Origin: Citricoccus muralis
Lineage (GTDB): Bacteria; Actinomycetota; Actinomycetes; Actinomycetales; Micrococcaceae
Assembly (NCBI RefSeq): GCF_029637705.1
Contig: NZ_CP121252.1
Span: forward strand, 186,001-250,000
DNA length: 64,000 nucleotides
Reading direction: 5' to 3'
Both the position numbers and the translations under genes were made by a program. Shown piece after piece: positions 51,044-60,403 of this stretch. Positions within the stretch are counted from its first letter, which is position 1. Each line of letters begins with the position of its first letter. Under the pieces are notes generated by a model that did no database searches, was not told the DNA's origin, and worked only from the letters and a program-made list of their open reading frames with translations.

Positions 51044-53172
51044 GTTTTGATCATCGCGATCGCGGAACCACCGAGGAAGCCTGGCTTGACGCGGGTGTGG
51101 CCAAGCTTCCGACGTTGAGCCTGCCGCAGCTCACCTCGGACAGCACTGTGCTGGTCATCGTGGCACACCCTGATGACGAGACGCTGGGCGCGGCGGGGCT
51201 GATCCGGGCCGCTCTTCGAAGGGGGTCTGAGGTGCGACTCGTGGTGTGTACGCAGGGAGAAGGCTCGCACCCGGAATCACCGACCCACACCCCCGCCGCC
51301 TTGGCTCGGTTACGCCGCCAGGAGCTGTGCGACGCCGTGGAAGTACTCGGCGAAGGGTTATCCGGTCGACTGTCGTCAACCATGCTGAGTCTGCCCGACG
51401 GCGGGCTTCCCGCTGTCCCCGAGGAGGTGCAGGCTGCCGTGGCAGAGGCCGTGGCGGAGGCGCAGACCGACGAAGGTGAACTGCTGGTGGTGACGCATTT
51501 CCATCGTGACGGTCATGGGGATCACGAGGCCGTGGCCTCTGCCGTGCTGCGGGTCGCGGCCGAGCGGGCGCTACCGGTGTATGAATTTCCCCTCTGGTAT
51601 TGGCACTGGGCGGACCCCCAGGGGCTCGGAGTGAACGACGCCTGGCGGGGTTTCGCACGGTTTCCCGTCTCGTCGGATGACCAGCGTGCCCGGCGCGCAG
51701 CATTGCAGGCGTACCGGAGCCAGGTCACTCCACTGTCGGACAACCCCGGGGACGAAGCGGTGGTGACCGGGGCCATCGTTGAGCATTGCGACCGTCCCTT
51801 CGAGACGTACTTGGTGACTGGCTCGGAGAACCCCGGATCCCAGCGCGCTCGGTGGATTTTCGATCGCGTACACACCTCCGCGGACGACCCATGGCGATAC
51901 TTGGACTCTGACTACGAGGCGCGCAAGCGGGCGCTCACTTTAGCGCAGCTACCCTGGCCGCGCTACCGCCGTGTGGTGGAAGTCGGATGCTCCATCGGCG
52001 TTCTCACCGCCGAGCTGGCGCTCCGAGCAGATGACGTTACGGGGCTGGATGCCTCGGGGGTGGCCGTGGAACGTGCCCGACACCGGGTGCGCGGGTTGTC
52101 CGGAGTCAGGGTCGAACAGGCAATCGTGCCCGACGAATGGCCGGCACGCTTGAACGGGCCGGACGCCGTGGACTTAGCGGTCGTCTCCGAGGTGGGCTAC
52201 TTCCTCAGTGCCGCTGAATTGGACCGGCTCGTGGCTCGACTGGACTCCGCCCTGACATTGTCAGGACAGATCCTGCTGTGTCATTGGCGCCACCCCGTCT
52301 CGGGTTGGCCGCTGGACGGGGATGCCGTGCACGCCAGATTGCGCTCGGACCCCCGGTTTCGAGTGATCAATGAATACCGGGACGACGACGTCGTGATCGA
52401 CGTGTTCGCACGCGCGGTGGGAGCGGAGCAGGCGCTCGTGGTCGTTCCGGCACGCGACGAACAGGCGCTGCTCCCGGGCTGTCTCGATGCACTGACCTTG
52501 GCGCTGGACCGGTTCGAAGCGCTCCACGCTCAGGGGTCAGCCCGGGCCGTGGTGACGGTGGACGGCAGTGCCGATCGCACACTGCAGATCGCCCGGGATC
52601 GGGCCGAGGCAGACGCGCGCTTCCATGTGGTGAGCCTTGACCCCGGTGCCGCCGGGGGTGTGGGTCGTGCGCGGGCTCGGGGCATCGACACCGCGGCGAC
52701 CTGGTTCGACGCTGACGCTCGGCTCTGGGTTGTCTGCACCGATGCTGACAGTCGTGTGGCGCCAGAGTGGCTGGCGAGCCATGTCGTGCTCGCCGAGGGA
52801 GCCGATGCCGTCTTGGGAACGGTTGCGCTGGATCTCGACTCAGAGGAACAGTCCTGGCGGCAGCGATGGGAGGACGAGTACCGAAAGAAAATCATTTCGG
52901 GAGGTCTCCGAGATGTGGAGGAACATCATCACATCCACGGTGCCAACCTCGGCGTGAGCTGGGCGGCGTATCAGCGTGTGGGGGGATTTTCCGAGGTGGA
53001 CTGTGATGAAGACGTGCAGCTCGTCGAACGGCTGCGTCGTTCCAGCGCTCGGGTGCGCAGTAGCACGCGGATCCCTGTGATCACCTCGGATCGGTATGAG
53101 GGGCGCGCGCCTCGCGGTTTTGCAACGGACTTGCGCAAGCTCATCGGCGAGGGGGCCGCAGAAGGATCCTGA
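51031..53172 (+). CDS. trifunctional PIG-L deacetylase / SAM methyltransferase / GT2 glycosyltransferase fusion
   Basis: The 713-residue protein has three domains. Residues about 38-245 are a PIG-L (LmbE-like) zinc deacetylase: VIVAHPDDETLGAAG, then HFHRDGHGDHEAV. Residues about 290-440 are a NodS-like SAM methyltransferase with VVEVGCSIGVLTAELAL and VSEVGYFL. Residues about 468-700 are a GT2 domain (ALVVVPARDEQALLPGCLDAL, VTVDGSADRT, CTDADSRVAPEW). The order suggests sequential glycosylation, N-deacetylation and methylation of one product. The GTG start overlaps the acyl-CoA dehydrogenase-like gene; GGAG lies eight bases upstream. These domains are often separate genes, so the fusion is notable. 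Confidence 0.87.
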   Translation: MVVVSFDHRDRGTTEEAWLDAGVAKLPTLSLPQLTSDSTVLVIVAHPDDETLGAAGLIRAALRRGSEVRLVVCTQGEGSHPESPTHTPAALARLRRQELCDAVEVLGEGLSGRLSSTMLSLPDGGLPAVPEEVQAAVAEAVAEAQTDEGELLVVTHFHRDGHGDHEAVASAVLRVAAERALPVYEFPLWYWHWADPQGLGVNDAWRGFARFPVSSDDQRARRAALQAYRSQVTPLSDNPGDEAVVTGAIVEHCDRPFETYLVTGSENPGSQRARWIFDRVHTSADDPWRYLDSDYEARKRALTLAQLPWPRYRRVVEVGCSIGVLTAELALRADDVTGLDASGVAVERARHRVRGLSGVRVEQAIVPDEWPARLNGPDAVDLAVVSEVGYFLSAAELDRLVARLDSALTLSGQILLCHWRHPVSGWPLDGDAVHARLRSDPRFRVINEYRDDDVVIDVFARAVGAEQALVVVPARDEQALLPGCLDALTLALDRFEALHAQGSARAVVTVDGSADRTLQIARDRAEADARFHVVSLDPGAAGGVGRARARGIDTAATWFDADARLWVVCTDADSRVAPEWLASHVVLAEGADAVLGTVALDLDSEEQSWRQRWEDEYRKKIISGGLRDVEEHHHIHGANLGVSWAAYQRVGGFSEVDCDEDVQLVERLRRSSARVRSSTRIPVITSDRYEGRAPRGFATDLRKLIGEGAAEGS

Positions 53173-53204
53173 TCGAGCAGGTGCCCCGTGCGGGTGGCGT
53201 TCGA

Positions 53205-54605
53205 CTACTGAGCCAGCATGCGCTCCATTCGGGCGGAGAGGGCCAGCAACTGGGCTTCGGTGCCTGGGCGGCCGATGGCCTGCACCGACCAGTTCATCCC
53301 GTCCTCATCGGTGAGCACCGGGATGGAGATGGCGGGTAGCCCCATCACGTTCACCATGGAGGTGTAGGGGGTGAACTGGCACTGATACGCGTAGTCGTCG
53401 GCGGGCTCGCGCTCGGTGAACGCACCGATCGCGGGCGGTGCGAACGCCAGCACCGGGGTCAGCACGATGGACGCTGCTGCCAGCTGACGGCGGGTATCGG
53501 CCGCCCAGTCGGTGAGCCGGGATTCGGCCTCGGCCAGCACCTCGGGGGTGTAACCGCGGGCGAGGTTCAGGAAGTGCGCGGCCAGCGGCTCCATCTTGTC
53601 CTCGGCGCCTTCGGGCAGCGGCGCTTCGGCGAGCCCGGAGGTCCACACGGTGCGGAAGTCCTCGTGGTAGCCGGGCTGGTAGTCCAGGTCCAGTTCGGAC
53701 ACGGTGTGGCCATCGCCGGCGAGCAGGGTGACCGCACGGGTGAGTGCCTCCACCGCTCCGCGCGCCAGGGTGATCTCCAGATCCGGGTGGAACGGCGACG
53801 CCGTCGTCCAGCCGATGTTCGTGGGCGCGATGCCCTGACGGGCCGCGCGGCGGACGGTGTCGAGGTAGTAGCCGGTGGTGGCGGTGGGGTCCGTCATCGC
53901 GTCGAAGAGCAGCGCGGTGTCTTCGGTGGTGCGGCCCAGGGGGCCGTTGACGCCGAGGTTGCGCACCGTGTCGCGCTGATCATCGGTGGGCAGGGTACCG
54001 CGGCCGGGCTTCAGCCCCACAATGCCGCAGGCCGCGGCCGGAATGCGGATCGAGCCGCCGCCGTCGGATCCGGGAGCCACTGGCAGCATGCCCGAGGCCA
54101 CCGCTGCCGCAGCACCGCCCGAGGACCCACCCGCCGTACGCGTTGGATCCAATGGGTTCCGCGCCGGTGGGGACACCCGGTTCTCCGAATGCGGCGGCAG
54201 CCCGAACTCCGGCGTGGTGGTGGTGCCCAAAAACACCGCCCCGGCCAGGCGCAGCGCCGCCGGCAGCGGGTCGTCCTGCGCGGCGGGCGGGGCATCCTGG
54301 AACACCCGGGAGGCGAACGTGGTCGGCACCCCTTGCACCGCGGTGAGGTCCTTGAATCCCAGCGGCAGCCCGTGCAGCGGACCAGAGCGCCGCGGGTCGG
54401 AGGCGTGCTCGGCGTCGAGCTGACGTGCCCGCTCCAGGGCCAGGTGCTGGGTGACGGTCATGAACGCGCCCAACTGGGGATTCTTCTCGTCGATCACCCG
54501 CAGGAAATGTTCAGTCACGTCGACGGCGGTGCGCCGGCCCGCGGCCAGATCATCACGCAGCGCGACGGCGGAGGGGTAGCTTGCTGCTCTCGGGGAGTCG
54601 CTCAT
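53205..54605 (-). CDS. amidase (amidase-signature family)
   Basis: The 466-residue enzyme has the Ser-cisSer-Lys triad elements: Lys in LGFKDLTAVQGVPTTFAS, then TAGGSSGGAAAAVASG and the nucleophile region GSDGGGSIRIPAAACGIVGLKPGRG. It hydrolyses amides, possibly an aryl-acylamide or amino acid amide; substrate cannot be told. The ATG at 54605 is used because the upstream open frame is low-complexity and lacks a signal. GTGGGG lies just upstream. Confidence 0.93.
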   Translation of the reverse strand: MSDSPRAASYPSAVALRDDLAAGRRTAVDVTEHFLRVIDEKNPQLGAFMTVTQHLALERARQLDAEHASDPRRSGPLHGLPLGFKDLTAVQGVPTTFASRVFQDAPPAAQDDPLPAALRLAGAVFLGTTTTPEFGLPPHSENRVSPPARNPLDPTRTAGGSSGGAAAAVASGMLPVAPGSDGGGSIRIPAAACGIVGLKPGRGTLPTDDQRDTVRNLGVNGPLGRTTEDTALLFDAMTDPTATTGYYLDTVRRAARQGIAPTNIGWTTASPFHPDLEITLARGAVEALTRAVTLLAGDGHTVSELDLDYQPGYHEDFRTVWTSGLAEAPLPEGAEDKMEPLAAHFLNLARGYTPEVLAEAESRLTDWAADTRRQLAAASIVLTPVLAFAPPAIGAFTEREPADDYAYQCQFTPYTSMVNVMGLPAISIPVLTDEDGMNWSVQAIGRPGTEAQLLALSARMERMLAQ

Positions 54606-54670
54606 GACCCCACTGTATCGGCCGCCGCTGGACGGAACGTGACTTCGACGGCACGAGAGTACCCTCACGC

Positions 54671-55145
54671 GTGCTGGCCGATCTGCTCTCGGGCTGGAAG
54701 AACGAGCGCGCATGGAAGAAATCGACACTCTCAGATATGGAGACGGCCCGCGACCGCACAGGGGAACGCGTGACTGACGATGCGCTGGGAGCGGACAACA
54801 TGGTCAGCAGTGTGCTCGGATGGGGTCTGTTTGCCACAACCATGTTGCCGTTGATTCTGGCGTTGTTCTTCCCTCGTCCGACCTATGGTCAACTCGAACG
54901 ACAGAATCTCGATCTACTTCTCTTCGGAGGGGCATGTCATCAACGTCGCTCGGCACTCAAAGAATCCTCCACTGCAGACGCCGGGGCGGAGCAAGTATCC
55001 GGCACCTCAAGGAGTAATTGGCAAAGCGTGGAGTGATGAGAAAGGCATGGTGCTGGCAGAATTCCCGGCCAAGAAAGAGGGCTGGATCAGGAAGCTTGTG
55101 GAGAATCAACCATTCTCACTCGCTGAGGCTGAGTCACGCGAATAG
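54671..55145 (+). pseudogene. possible frameshifted small membrane protein
   Basis: An open frame from 54671 encodes a charged segment and a hydrophobic span (LGWGLFATTMLPLILALFF near 50-68). A second frame from 54885 to 55145 encodes plausible protein (NVARHSKNPPLQTPGRSKYP, VIGKAWSDEKGMVLAEFP) resembling part of a GAF-type domain. A shift near 54900-54930 would join them into one protein of about 158 residues. Neither piece has a strong ribosome site. The 510 bases from 54729 to 55239 hold no other gene that I can support. Confidence 0.3.
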
Positions 55146-55239
55146 CGAGACCATCGCGGAGAGTGTGCTTCCATCCCCCGTCATGTGGAATGCATCGAAA
55201 AGTAGCCAGAACGCGCAACGAGATCGGTAGGCTGTGGGA

Positions 55240-55569
55240 ATGAGCATGTACGAGACTGTCACCGTGAACGACGTCCCCGAGGGCGCCGCCATCCTCGACG
55301 TCCGCGAGGACTACGAATTCGAGGCAGGCCGCGCAGCCGGCGCCCAGCACCTGCCGCTGGATCAGCTGCCCGAGCGCTTCGACGCCGAACTGGACCCGGA
55401 CACCGACTACTACGTGATCTGTCGGACCGGGGGCCGCTCCGCGCGCGCCGCCGAATTTCTGCAGGCGCGCGGATTCTCCGCGTTCAACATTGCCGGTGGC
55501 TCCGGCGCCTGGCTGGAGGCCGGCAAACCGATGGAGGCCGACGGCGGCGCCGAGCCGATCGTGAAATGA
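55240..55569 (+). CDS. rhodanese-like sulfurtransferase domain protein
   Basis: The 109-residue single-domain protein has DVPEGAAILDVREDYEFEAG, AQHLPLDQL, and the active-site loop VICRTGGRSARAAEFL with catalytic Cys in C-R-T-G-G-R. The six-residue loop suits sulfur rather than phosphatase substrates. The family moves sulfane sulfur in redox or sulfur assimilation. The stop overlaps the pheA start (ATGA, 55566-55569), so the two are coupled. The functional link to phenylalanine synthesis is unclear. Confidence 0.9.
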   Translation: MSMYETVTVNDVPEGAAILDVREDYEFEAGRAAGAQHLPLDQLPERFDAELDPDTDYYVICRTGGRSARAAEFLQARGFSAFNIAGGSGAWLEAGKPMEADGGAEPIVK

Positions 55570-56501
55570 GTCGACCGGTCTACGCCTTCCTCGGACCGGA
55601 AGGCACCTTCACCGAGGCCGCGTTGCGCCAGGTGGTCTCGCCCGACGACGGCGATTACCGGCCCGTGGGATCTGTGATCACCGCGCTGGCCCAGGTTCGG
55701 GCCGGGGAGGCGCAGTTCGCCGTCGTGCCCATCGAGAACTCGGTCGAGGGTGGGGTGACCGCCACCCTGGACGACATTGCCGGTGACGAGGGCCTGCAGA
55801 TCGTGCGCGAGGTGCTGGTGCCGATCAGCTTCGTGCTGGTGGGGCGCACCGAGATGGACCTGGAGGAGATCACCAGCGTCTCCACCCATTCCCACGGCTG
55901 GGCGCAGGTGCGGAACTGGGCCGCGAAACACCTGCCGAACGCGGAGTTCATCCCGGCCTCCTCGACAGCAGCCGGGGCGCGCGGACTGCTCGACCCGGAG
56001 ACCCACTACCAGGCGGCGGTGTGTTCGCCGCTGGTCGCCGAACAGGTGGGACTGCCGGTGCTGGCCCAGGCCATCGAGGACACCGCCGGGGCGGTCACCC
56101 GCTTCGTCGTCGTCTCTCAGCCGGGGCCGATCGGCGAGCCCACCGGCTCCGACAAGACCACCGTGGTGGTGCCGCTTCCGGAAGACCGGCCGGGCGCGCT
56201 GATGGAGATCCTCGACCAGTTCTCCACCCGCGGGATCAACCTCTCGCGCATTGAATCGCGGCCGACTGGGGCTGGACTGGGAAGCTACTTCTTCTCCATC
56301 GACCTCGAGGGCCACCTCGCAGAGGAACGGGTCTCCGCAGCGCTGGCCGCGCTGTACCGACTCATCCCGGGCGTGCGGTTCCTGGGGTCCTATCCGCGGG
56401 CAGATCAGCGACGGTACCAGGTGCCCGAGCACACCACCGATGCCGCTTACCACTCCGGTCAGGCCTGGGTCACCGAACTGCTGGGCCGCTCCGGAACCTG
56501 A
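55566..56501 (+). CDS. pheA: prephenate dehydratase
   Basis: It converts prephenate to phenylpyruvate in phenylalanine synthesis. The 311-residue protein starts with the PDT domain (VYAFLGPEGTFTEAAL, VVPIENSVEGGV, STAAGARGL, TRFVVV) and ends with a regulatory ACT domain (DRPGALMEILDQFSTRGINLSRIESRP), whose GAL and ESRP motifs bind phenylalanine for feedback inhibition. No chorismate mutase domain is fused. It overlaps the convergent diacylglycerol kinase gene by 43 bases. Confidence 0.96.
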   Translation: MSRPVYAFLGPEGTFTEAALRQVVSPDDGDYRPVGSVITALAQVRAGEAQFAVVPIENSVEGGVTATLDDIAGDEGLQIVREVLVPISFVLVGRTEMDLEEITSVSTHSHGWAQVRNWAAKHLPNAEFIPASSTAAGARGLLDPETHYQAAVCSPLVAEQVGLPVLAQAIEDTAGAVTRFVVVSQPGPIGEPTGSDKTTVVVPLPEDRPGALMEILDQFSTRGINLSRIESRPTGAGLGSYFFSIDLEGHLAEERVSAALAALYRLIPGVRFLGSYPRADQRRYQVPEHTTDAAYHSGQAWVTELLGRSGT

Positions 56502-57589
56502 ACCCGTAGCGACTCCGGCTGCACCCGCGCGGAGATCTCGCGGACTTGACCGGAGGCGTCGCCGTCGAGCTGGGAGGTCATCGGCTCATGCAACACGATC
56601 TTGCACTGGGTGGCCTGGTGCGACTCCAGCACCGGCAGCTTCCGGCGCGATTTCAGCAGGGTCTTGCCGGCGATGCGGAGCCAGTCCACCACGTGGCGCG
56701 GCGAAAGCAGAACAACATCGAGCAACCCGTCGTCGATCACGGCGTGCGGGACGAAGTTGATGCCTCCGGTGAGCAGGCCGCAGTTCGCCACCATCACGGA
56801 GCGCACCTGGTAACGCTGCAGGGGGCCGCCGTCGAGTGACACGGAGATCTCCTTGCGCTTGCCCGCGAGCTGGCGCATGCCGGCCTCGCCGTAAGCCAAC
56901 CACCCGGCGTGCTGCTTGAGGGTGTCATTGGTGGTGTCCATGATCTCGGCGTCATAACCGACCCCGGCAATCACGGTGAAAGCGGTGCGCTGCACGGAAC
57001 CGTCCTGGTTCGCCAGGCGGATCGAGACCGTGTCGATGGCGCGGTGATGACCCTGCAGGGCGATGGTGATGCACTGCTCCATATCCGCGATGGGTAGGTG
57101 AAGGTTGCGGGCCAGCAGGTTCCCGGTGCCCAGGGGAAGGATGCCGAGTGAGGCCTCCGTGCCGGCCAACACCTCGGCCACCCGGCGCACGGTTCCGTCG
57201 CCGCCGGCGGCTAGCACCACGGTAGCCCCGTCGGCCAGCGCCTGTTCCGCCATCGCAGTTCCTGGATCGGTTTCGGTGGTTTCGTAGACCATCACCGCTG
57301 GCATCCCCGCCACCCGCGCGGTGACCTCCACTTGACGCCGTGTATCGGCGGCATGGGGCTTAACGGGGTTCAGGATCAGGGCGACCTTCTGTGCCGGATC
57401 GAGCGACCGCGCCACCGAAGGCACGGAGGAAATGGTCTGCACCTGCAGGCTCACCGAGTCGAGCCCCTCCATCAGCCGGTGGACGAGGTGGGCCTGACGC
57501 CGAAGCTGGACGCTGAGCACGACGACCGTGACGAGCAACAGCAGGATCAGGGAGAGGGCCACCACGGCCAGGATCATTTCAGCGCTCAT
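56459..57589 (-). CDS. diacylglycerol kinase family lipid kinase
   Basis: The 376-residue protein has one N-terminal membrane helix (ILAVVALSLILLLLVTVVVLSV) and a DAGK catalytic domain: KVALILNPVKPHA, AAGGDGTVRRVAEVL (the G-G-D-G-T nucleotide motif), LGILPLGTGNLLARNL and GVGYDAEI. It phosphorylates diacylglycerol or a related lipid at the membrane. The conserved order pheA-kinase-serS fits actinobacterial gene neighbourhoods. The C-terminal end overlaps pheA on the other strand. Confidence 0.9.
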   Translation of the reverse strand: MSAEMILAVVALSLILLLLVTVVVLSVQLRRQAHLVHRLMEGLDSVSLQVQTISSVPSVARSLDPAQKVALILNPVKPHAADTRRQVEVTARVAGMPAVMVYETTETDPGTAMAEQALADGATVVLAAGGDGTVRRVAEVLAGTEASLGILPLGTGNLLARNLHLPIADMEQCITIALQGHHRAIDTVSIRLANQDGSVQRTAFTVIAGVGYDAEIMDTTNDTLKQHAGWLAYGEAGMRQLAGKRKEISVSLDGGPLQRYQVRSVMVANCGLLTGGINFVPHAVIDDGLLDVVLLSPRHVVDWLRIAGKTLLKSRRKLPVLESHQATQCKIVLHEPMTSQLDGDASGQVREISARVQPESLRVQVPERPSSSVTQA

Positions 57590-58125
57590 AGCTCTAGTGT
57601 AGGTCCGCCTTTGTCAGAACTGCTCCTCTCACCGGCCGGTGTGGTTTAACGCGTTTGGGTGGCCCCGAACGACGTCGAGGCCACCCGAGACGGGGACCGG
57701 AGATTTTCGCCGAACGGCTCCCCTGCGGTACGCACGTGCAACGTACCGCCGGAGCCGAAGGCGAAGGAGCGGATCGAGGGCGCCGGAATGAAGCAGTTCG
57801 ACGAAACGGCGCTCTACTCAAGATCCACCTCACCGGCCCACCTTGCTCATCCTGACGGAGGTGATCGTTGACGTGCCTCGAATCGGTGCGACGCGATTCC
57901 GGCCCACTCACTCTCCCGACGGGTTGTGTCGAGTAGTGAAGAAGGCGGCCTCAGTGCTTCACAGTGCACGCGGATAGTTCCGCGTGGAGGGCACTGCCCG
58001 TCGCCCCGAGTCTCGAGCTCCCACAACTCATCATCGGCCAAGACCAGCAACCAGAACGCGGAAGATGATCTGGTCTGATCGGTGTCACTATGGGCGCATG
58101 GCATGGCACACTCCGTTGGTGTGAC
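57590..58125. other. intergenic stretch with no supportable gene
   Basis: Open frames on both strands here are short, low-complexity and lack ribosome sites. I see no tRNA-like cloverleaf or long inverted repeat. It separates the diacylglycerol kinase start from the 3' end of hsp20 and may hold the kinase promoter. Confidence 0.4.
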
Positions 58126-58563
58126 TTAGGGGTTAATGGCCGTGGGCTCGCTGCCTCTCGACGTAATCTCGATCTTCCGAGGTTTGGCGGACTCGGCCAC
58201 CGGAATGCTGAGCCGCAGAACCCCGGCGTCGTAGCTCGCGGTGATTTTACCCGTATCGAGATTGTCGCCTAGAACAAGCTGACGACTGAATGTTCCCCGA
58301 GGACGTTCCGCGGCCAGGGACGACTCGCCGTGGTCGGCGGTGGGACGCTCGGCTTTGACGGTCACCACATTGTTCTCGACATCGAGATCAATGTTTTCGG
58401 GTGTGACGCCGGGGATGTCGAGTTCAATGTGAAAGGTGTCTCCATCACGCCAGGCATCCATGGGCATGATGACTGGCCGTGCCGAGGTGCCATGACTGGC
58501 TCCAAAGGCCTCCCTCGTCAGTCGATCGAACTCCCGAAATGGGTCCGTGCGCAACATGATCAT
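58126..58563 (-). CDS. Hsp20/alpha-crystallin small heat-shock protein
   Basis: The 145-residue chaperone has a short N-terminal arm ([18 protein letters not shown]), an alpha-crystallin domain ([31 protein letters not shown]) and the conserved GVLRLSIPV before a flexible tail. It binds unfolding proteins without ATP. AGGAGG lies eight bases before the first ATG. It is divergent from the MerR regulator, and an inverted repeat lies in the gap. Confidence 0.95.
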   Translation of the reverse strand: MIMLRTDPFREFDRLTREAFGASHGTSARPVIMPMDAWRDGDTFHIELDIPGVTPENIDLDVENNVVTVKAERPTADHGESSLAAERPRGTFSRQLVLGDNLDTGKITASYDAGVLRLSIPVAESAKPRKIEITSRGSEPTAINP

Positions 58564-58618
58564 GGCTATAGCCTCCTCATTTCATCATTTCATCGAACAA
58601 TACGGTTCGGTGATACGA

Positions 58619-58638
58619 TGTGCATCACCTGATGTACA
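58619..58638. promoter_or_regulatory. inverted repeat between hsp20 and the MerR regulator, candidate operator
   Basis: TGTGCATCA at 58619-58627 and TGATGTACA at 58630-58638 are inverse with one mismatch and a CC spacer. The 148-base divergent gap is unusually AT-rich for this genome. The classical HAIR box of HspR was not found. A MerR dimer could bind here. Confidence 0.45.
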
Positions 58639-58711
58639 TATTACATAGCAGATATAAGTATCACAAGTCAACAGCAGAGTTGATTTTAGTGGCAGTAGGA
58701 ACGGAAAGCCG

Positions 58712-59026
58712 ATGTCAGAGCCTGGAAGGACCTTCTCGATTTCGATGGCAGCAGAGCTGTCAGGTGTAGGGATACGGTCCGTGCGGCTCTATGAGGCACG
58801 CGGCCTCGTATCGCCGGTCCGAACGAAGGGTGGAACGCGTCGCTACGGTCGTGAAGACATAGTCAGGTTGCGACGCGTGCGGGACCTGATGGAAGAGGGG
58901 ATGAATCTGGCGAGCGTTGAAGTCATCATGATGCTGCAGGATGAGAACGTGACACTTCGCCGCGAGCTGGCGAATCTGAAACGTCAGAGTTCAAACGCTG
59001 ACGGGGACGGTGTTGCCCAGAACTGA
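58712..59026 (+). CDS. MerR-family regulator (HspR-like) divergent from hsp20
   Basis: The 104-residue protein begins with a winged helix-turn-helix: SISMAAELSGVGIRSVRLYEARGLVSPVRT, then GGTRRYGREDIVRLRRVRDLMEEGMNLASVEVIMML, the pattern shared by HspR and short MerR proteins. A coiled-coil tail (NVTLRRELANLKR) would dimerise it; no metal-binding cysteines. It probably represses hsp20 and itself until heat stress, by analogy with HspR. Confidence 0.85.
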   Translation: MSEPGRTFSISMAAELSGVGIRSVRLYEARGLVSPVRTKGGTRRYGREDIVRLRRVRDLMEEGMNLASVEVIMMLQDENVTLRRELANLKRQSSNADGDGVAQN

Positions 59027-59111
59027 CCGTGCTGCCGGATCCACACCCTCCAGGCGCAGTAGCCTTGTGGCGTACTGACATGACATGTGGTGACTTCGGT
59101 AGGCTGGTGCT

Positions 59112-60398
59112 GTGATTGACGTCAAGCACCTCACCGAGAACCCTGATCAGTACCGAGCCTCGCAGCGCGCCCGCGGAGCGGATGAGGCGCTGGTGCAGCG
59201 CATTATCGAGGCCGACGCCGAGCGTCGCTCCGCGCTGTCTCGGTTTGAATCTCTGCGTGCCGAGCAGAAGTCCTTCGGCAAGAAGGTGGCACAGGCCCAG
59301 GGCGAGGAGAAGCAACAGCTGCTGGCCGAGGTCAAGGAGCTGGCCGCTCAGGTGAAGGCCGCCGAGGCCGAGGCCAACGAGAAGGAAGCGGAGCTGGATG
59401 CGCTGCAGCGCGTCTTCCCGAACCTCATCATCGAGGGCATCCCGGCCGGCGGCGAGGACGACTTCAGCGTGCTCAAGCAGGTGGGCACTCCGCGCGATTT
59501 CACCGCCGACGGGTTCGAACCGAAGGACCACCTGGAGTTGGGCGAGCTGCTCGGCGCGATCGACATGGAGCGCGGGGCGAAGGTCTCCGGATCGCGGTTC
59601 TACTTCCTGCGCGGCGTGGGTGCGCGCCTGGAGATGGCCCTGATCCAGATGGGCATGGACCTGGCACTGAAGAACGGCTTCACCCCGATGATCACGCCCA
59701 CCCTGGTACGACCCGAGACCATGCAGGGCACCGGGTTCGACGTCGAGCACGACGACGAGATCTACCGCCTCGAGCGCGACGACCTGTACCTGGTAGGCAC
59801 CTCCGAGGTGGCGCTGGCTGGGCTGCACGCCGACGAGATCCTGGACCTGAGCGGCGGCCCGACCCGCTACGCCGGCTACTCGAGTTGCTACCGTCGCGAA
59901 GCCGGTGCCGCGGGCAAGGACACCCGTGGCATCATCCGCGTGCACCAATTCAACAAGTTGGAGATGTTCGTGTACACCACGGTGGAGGAGGCCGAGGCGG
60001 AGCACGCCCGACTGCTCGCCTGGGAAGAGGAAATGCTGGCCAAGATCGAGGTGCCCTACCGAGTGATCGACACGGCGGCTGGCGATCTGGGCATGTCCGC
60101 GGCCCGCAAATTCGACTGCGAGGCGTGGGTGCCCACGCAGGGTGCGTACCGTGAGCTGACCTCGACATCGAACTGCACCACCTTCCAGGCACGTCGCCTG
60201 CAGATCCGCGAACGCGTGACCAACGACGACGGCTCCAAGGGCGGCACCCGCGCGGTGGCCACCCTCAACGGCACGCTGGCCACCACCCGCTGGATCGTCG
60301 CGATTCTCGAGAACCACCAGAACGCCGATGGCACCGTGACCGTGCCCGAAGCGCTGCGCCCCTACCTGGGTGGCCTCGAGGTGCTCCCTCTCGTCTGA
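59112..60398 (+). CDS. serS: seryl-tRNA synthetase
   Basis: The 428-residue class II synthetase attaches serine to tRNA-Ser. It has the N-terminal long antiparallel coiled-coil arm (about 25-100) that contacts tRNA, motif 1 around the [17 protein letters not shown] helix, motif 2 [22 protein letters not shown] and motif 3 in [31 protein letters not shown] is the serine/adenylate pocket. The GTG start at 59112 gives [15 protein letters not shown], the usual SerS N-terminus. It is convergent with the following gene by 5 bases; a short GAGGC/GCCTC hairpin at 60397-60411 lies between them. Confidence 0.97.
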   Translation: MIDVKHLTENPDQYRASQRARGADEALVQRIIEADAERRSALSRFESLRAEQKSFGKKVAQAQGEEKQQLLAEVKELAAQVKAAEAEANEKEAELDALQRVFPNLIIEGIPAGGEDDFSVLKQVGTPRDFTADGFEPKDHLELGELLGAIDMERGAKVSGSRFYFLRGVGARLEMALIQMGMDLALKNGFTPMITPTLVRPETMQGTGFDVEHDDEIYRLERDDLYLVGTSEVALAGLHADEILDLSGGPTRYAGYSSCYRREAGAAGKDTRGIIRVHQFNKLEMFVYTTVEEAEAEHARLLAWEEEMLAKIEVPYRVIDTAAGDLGMSAARKFDCEAWVPTQGAYRELTSTSNCTTFQARRLQIRERVTNDDGSKGGTRAVATLNGTLATTRWIVAILENHQNADGTVTVPEALRPYLGGLEVLPLV

Positions 60399-60403
60399 GG
60401 CAC

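Noticed and set aside
57659-58104. Short open frames on both strands between the lipid kinase and hsp20 genes
   Set aside because: No ribosome sites, low complexity and no recognisable family.
58926-60317. 463-codon open frame on the minus strand
   Set aside because: Antisense to serS; His/Leu/Gly-rich without motifs.
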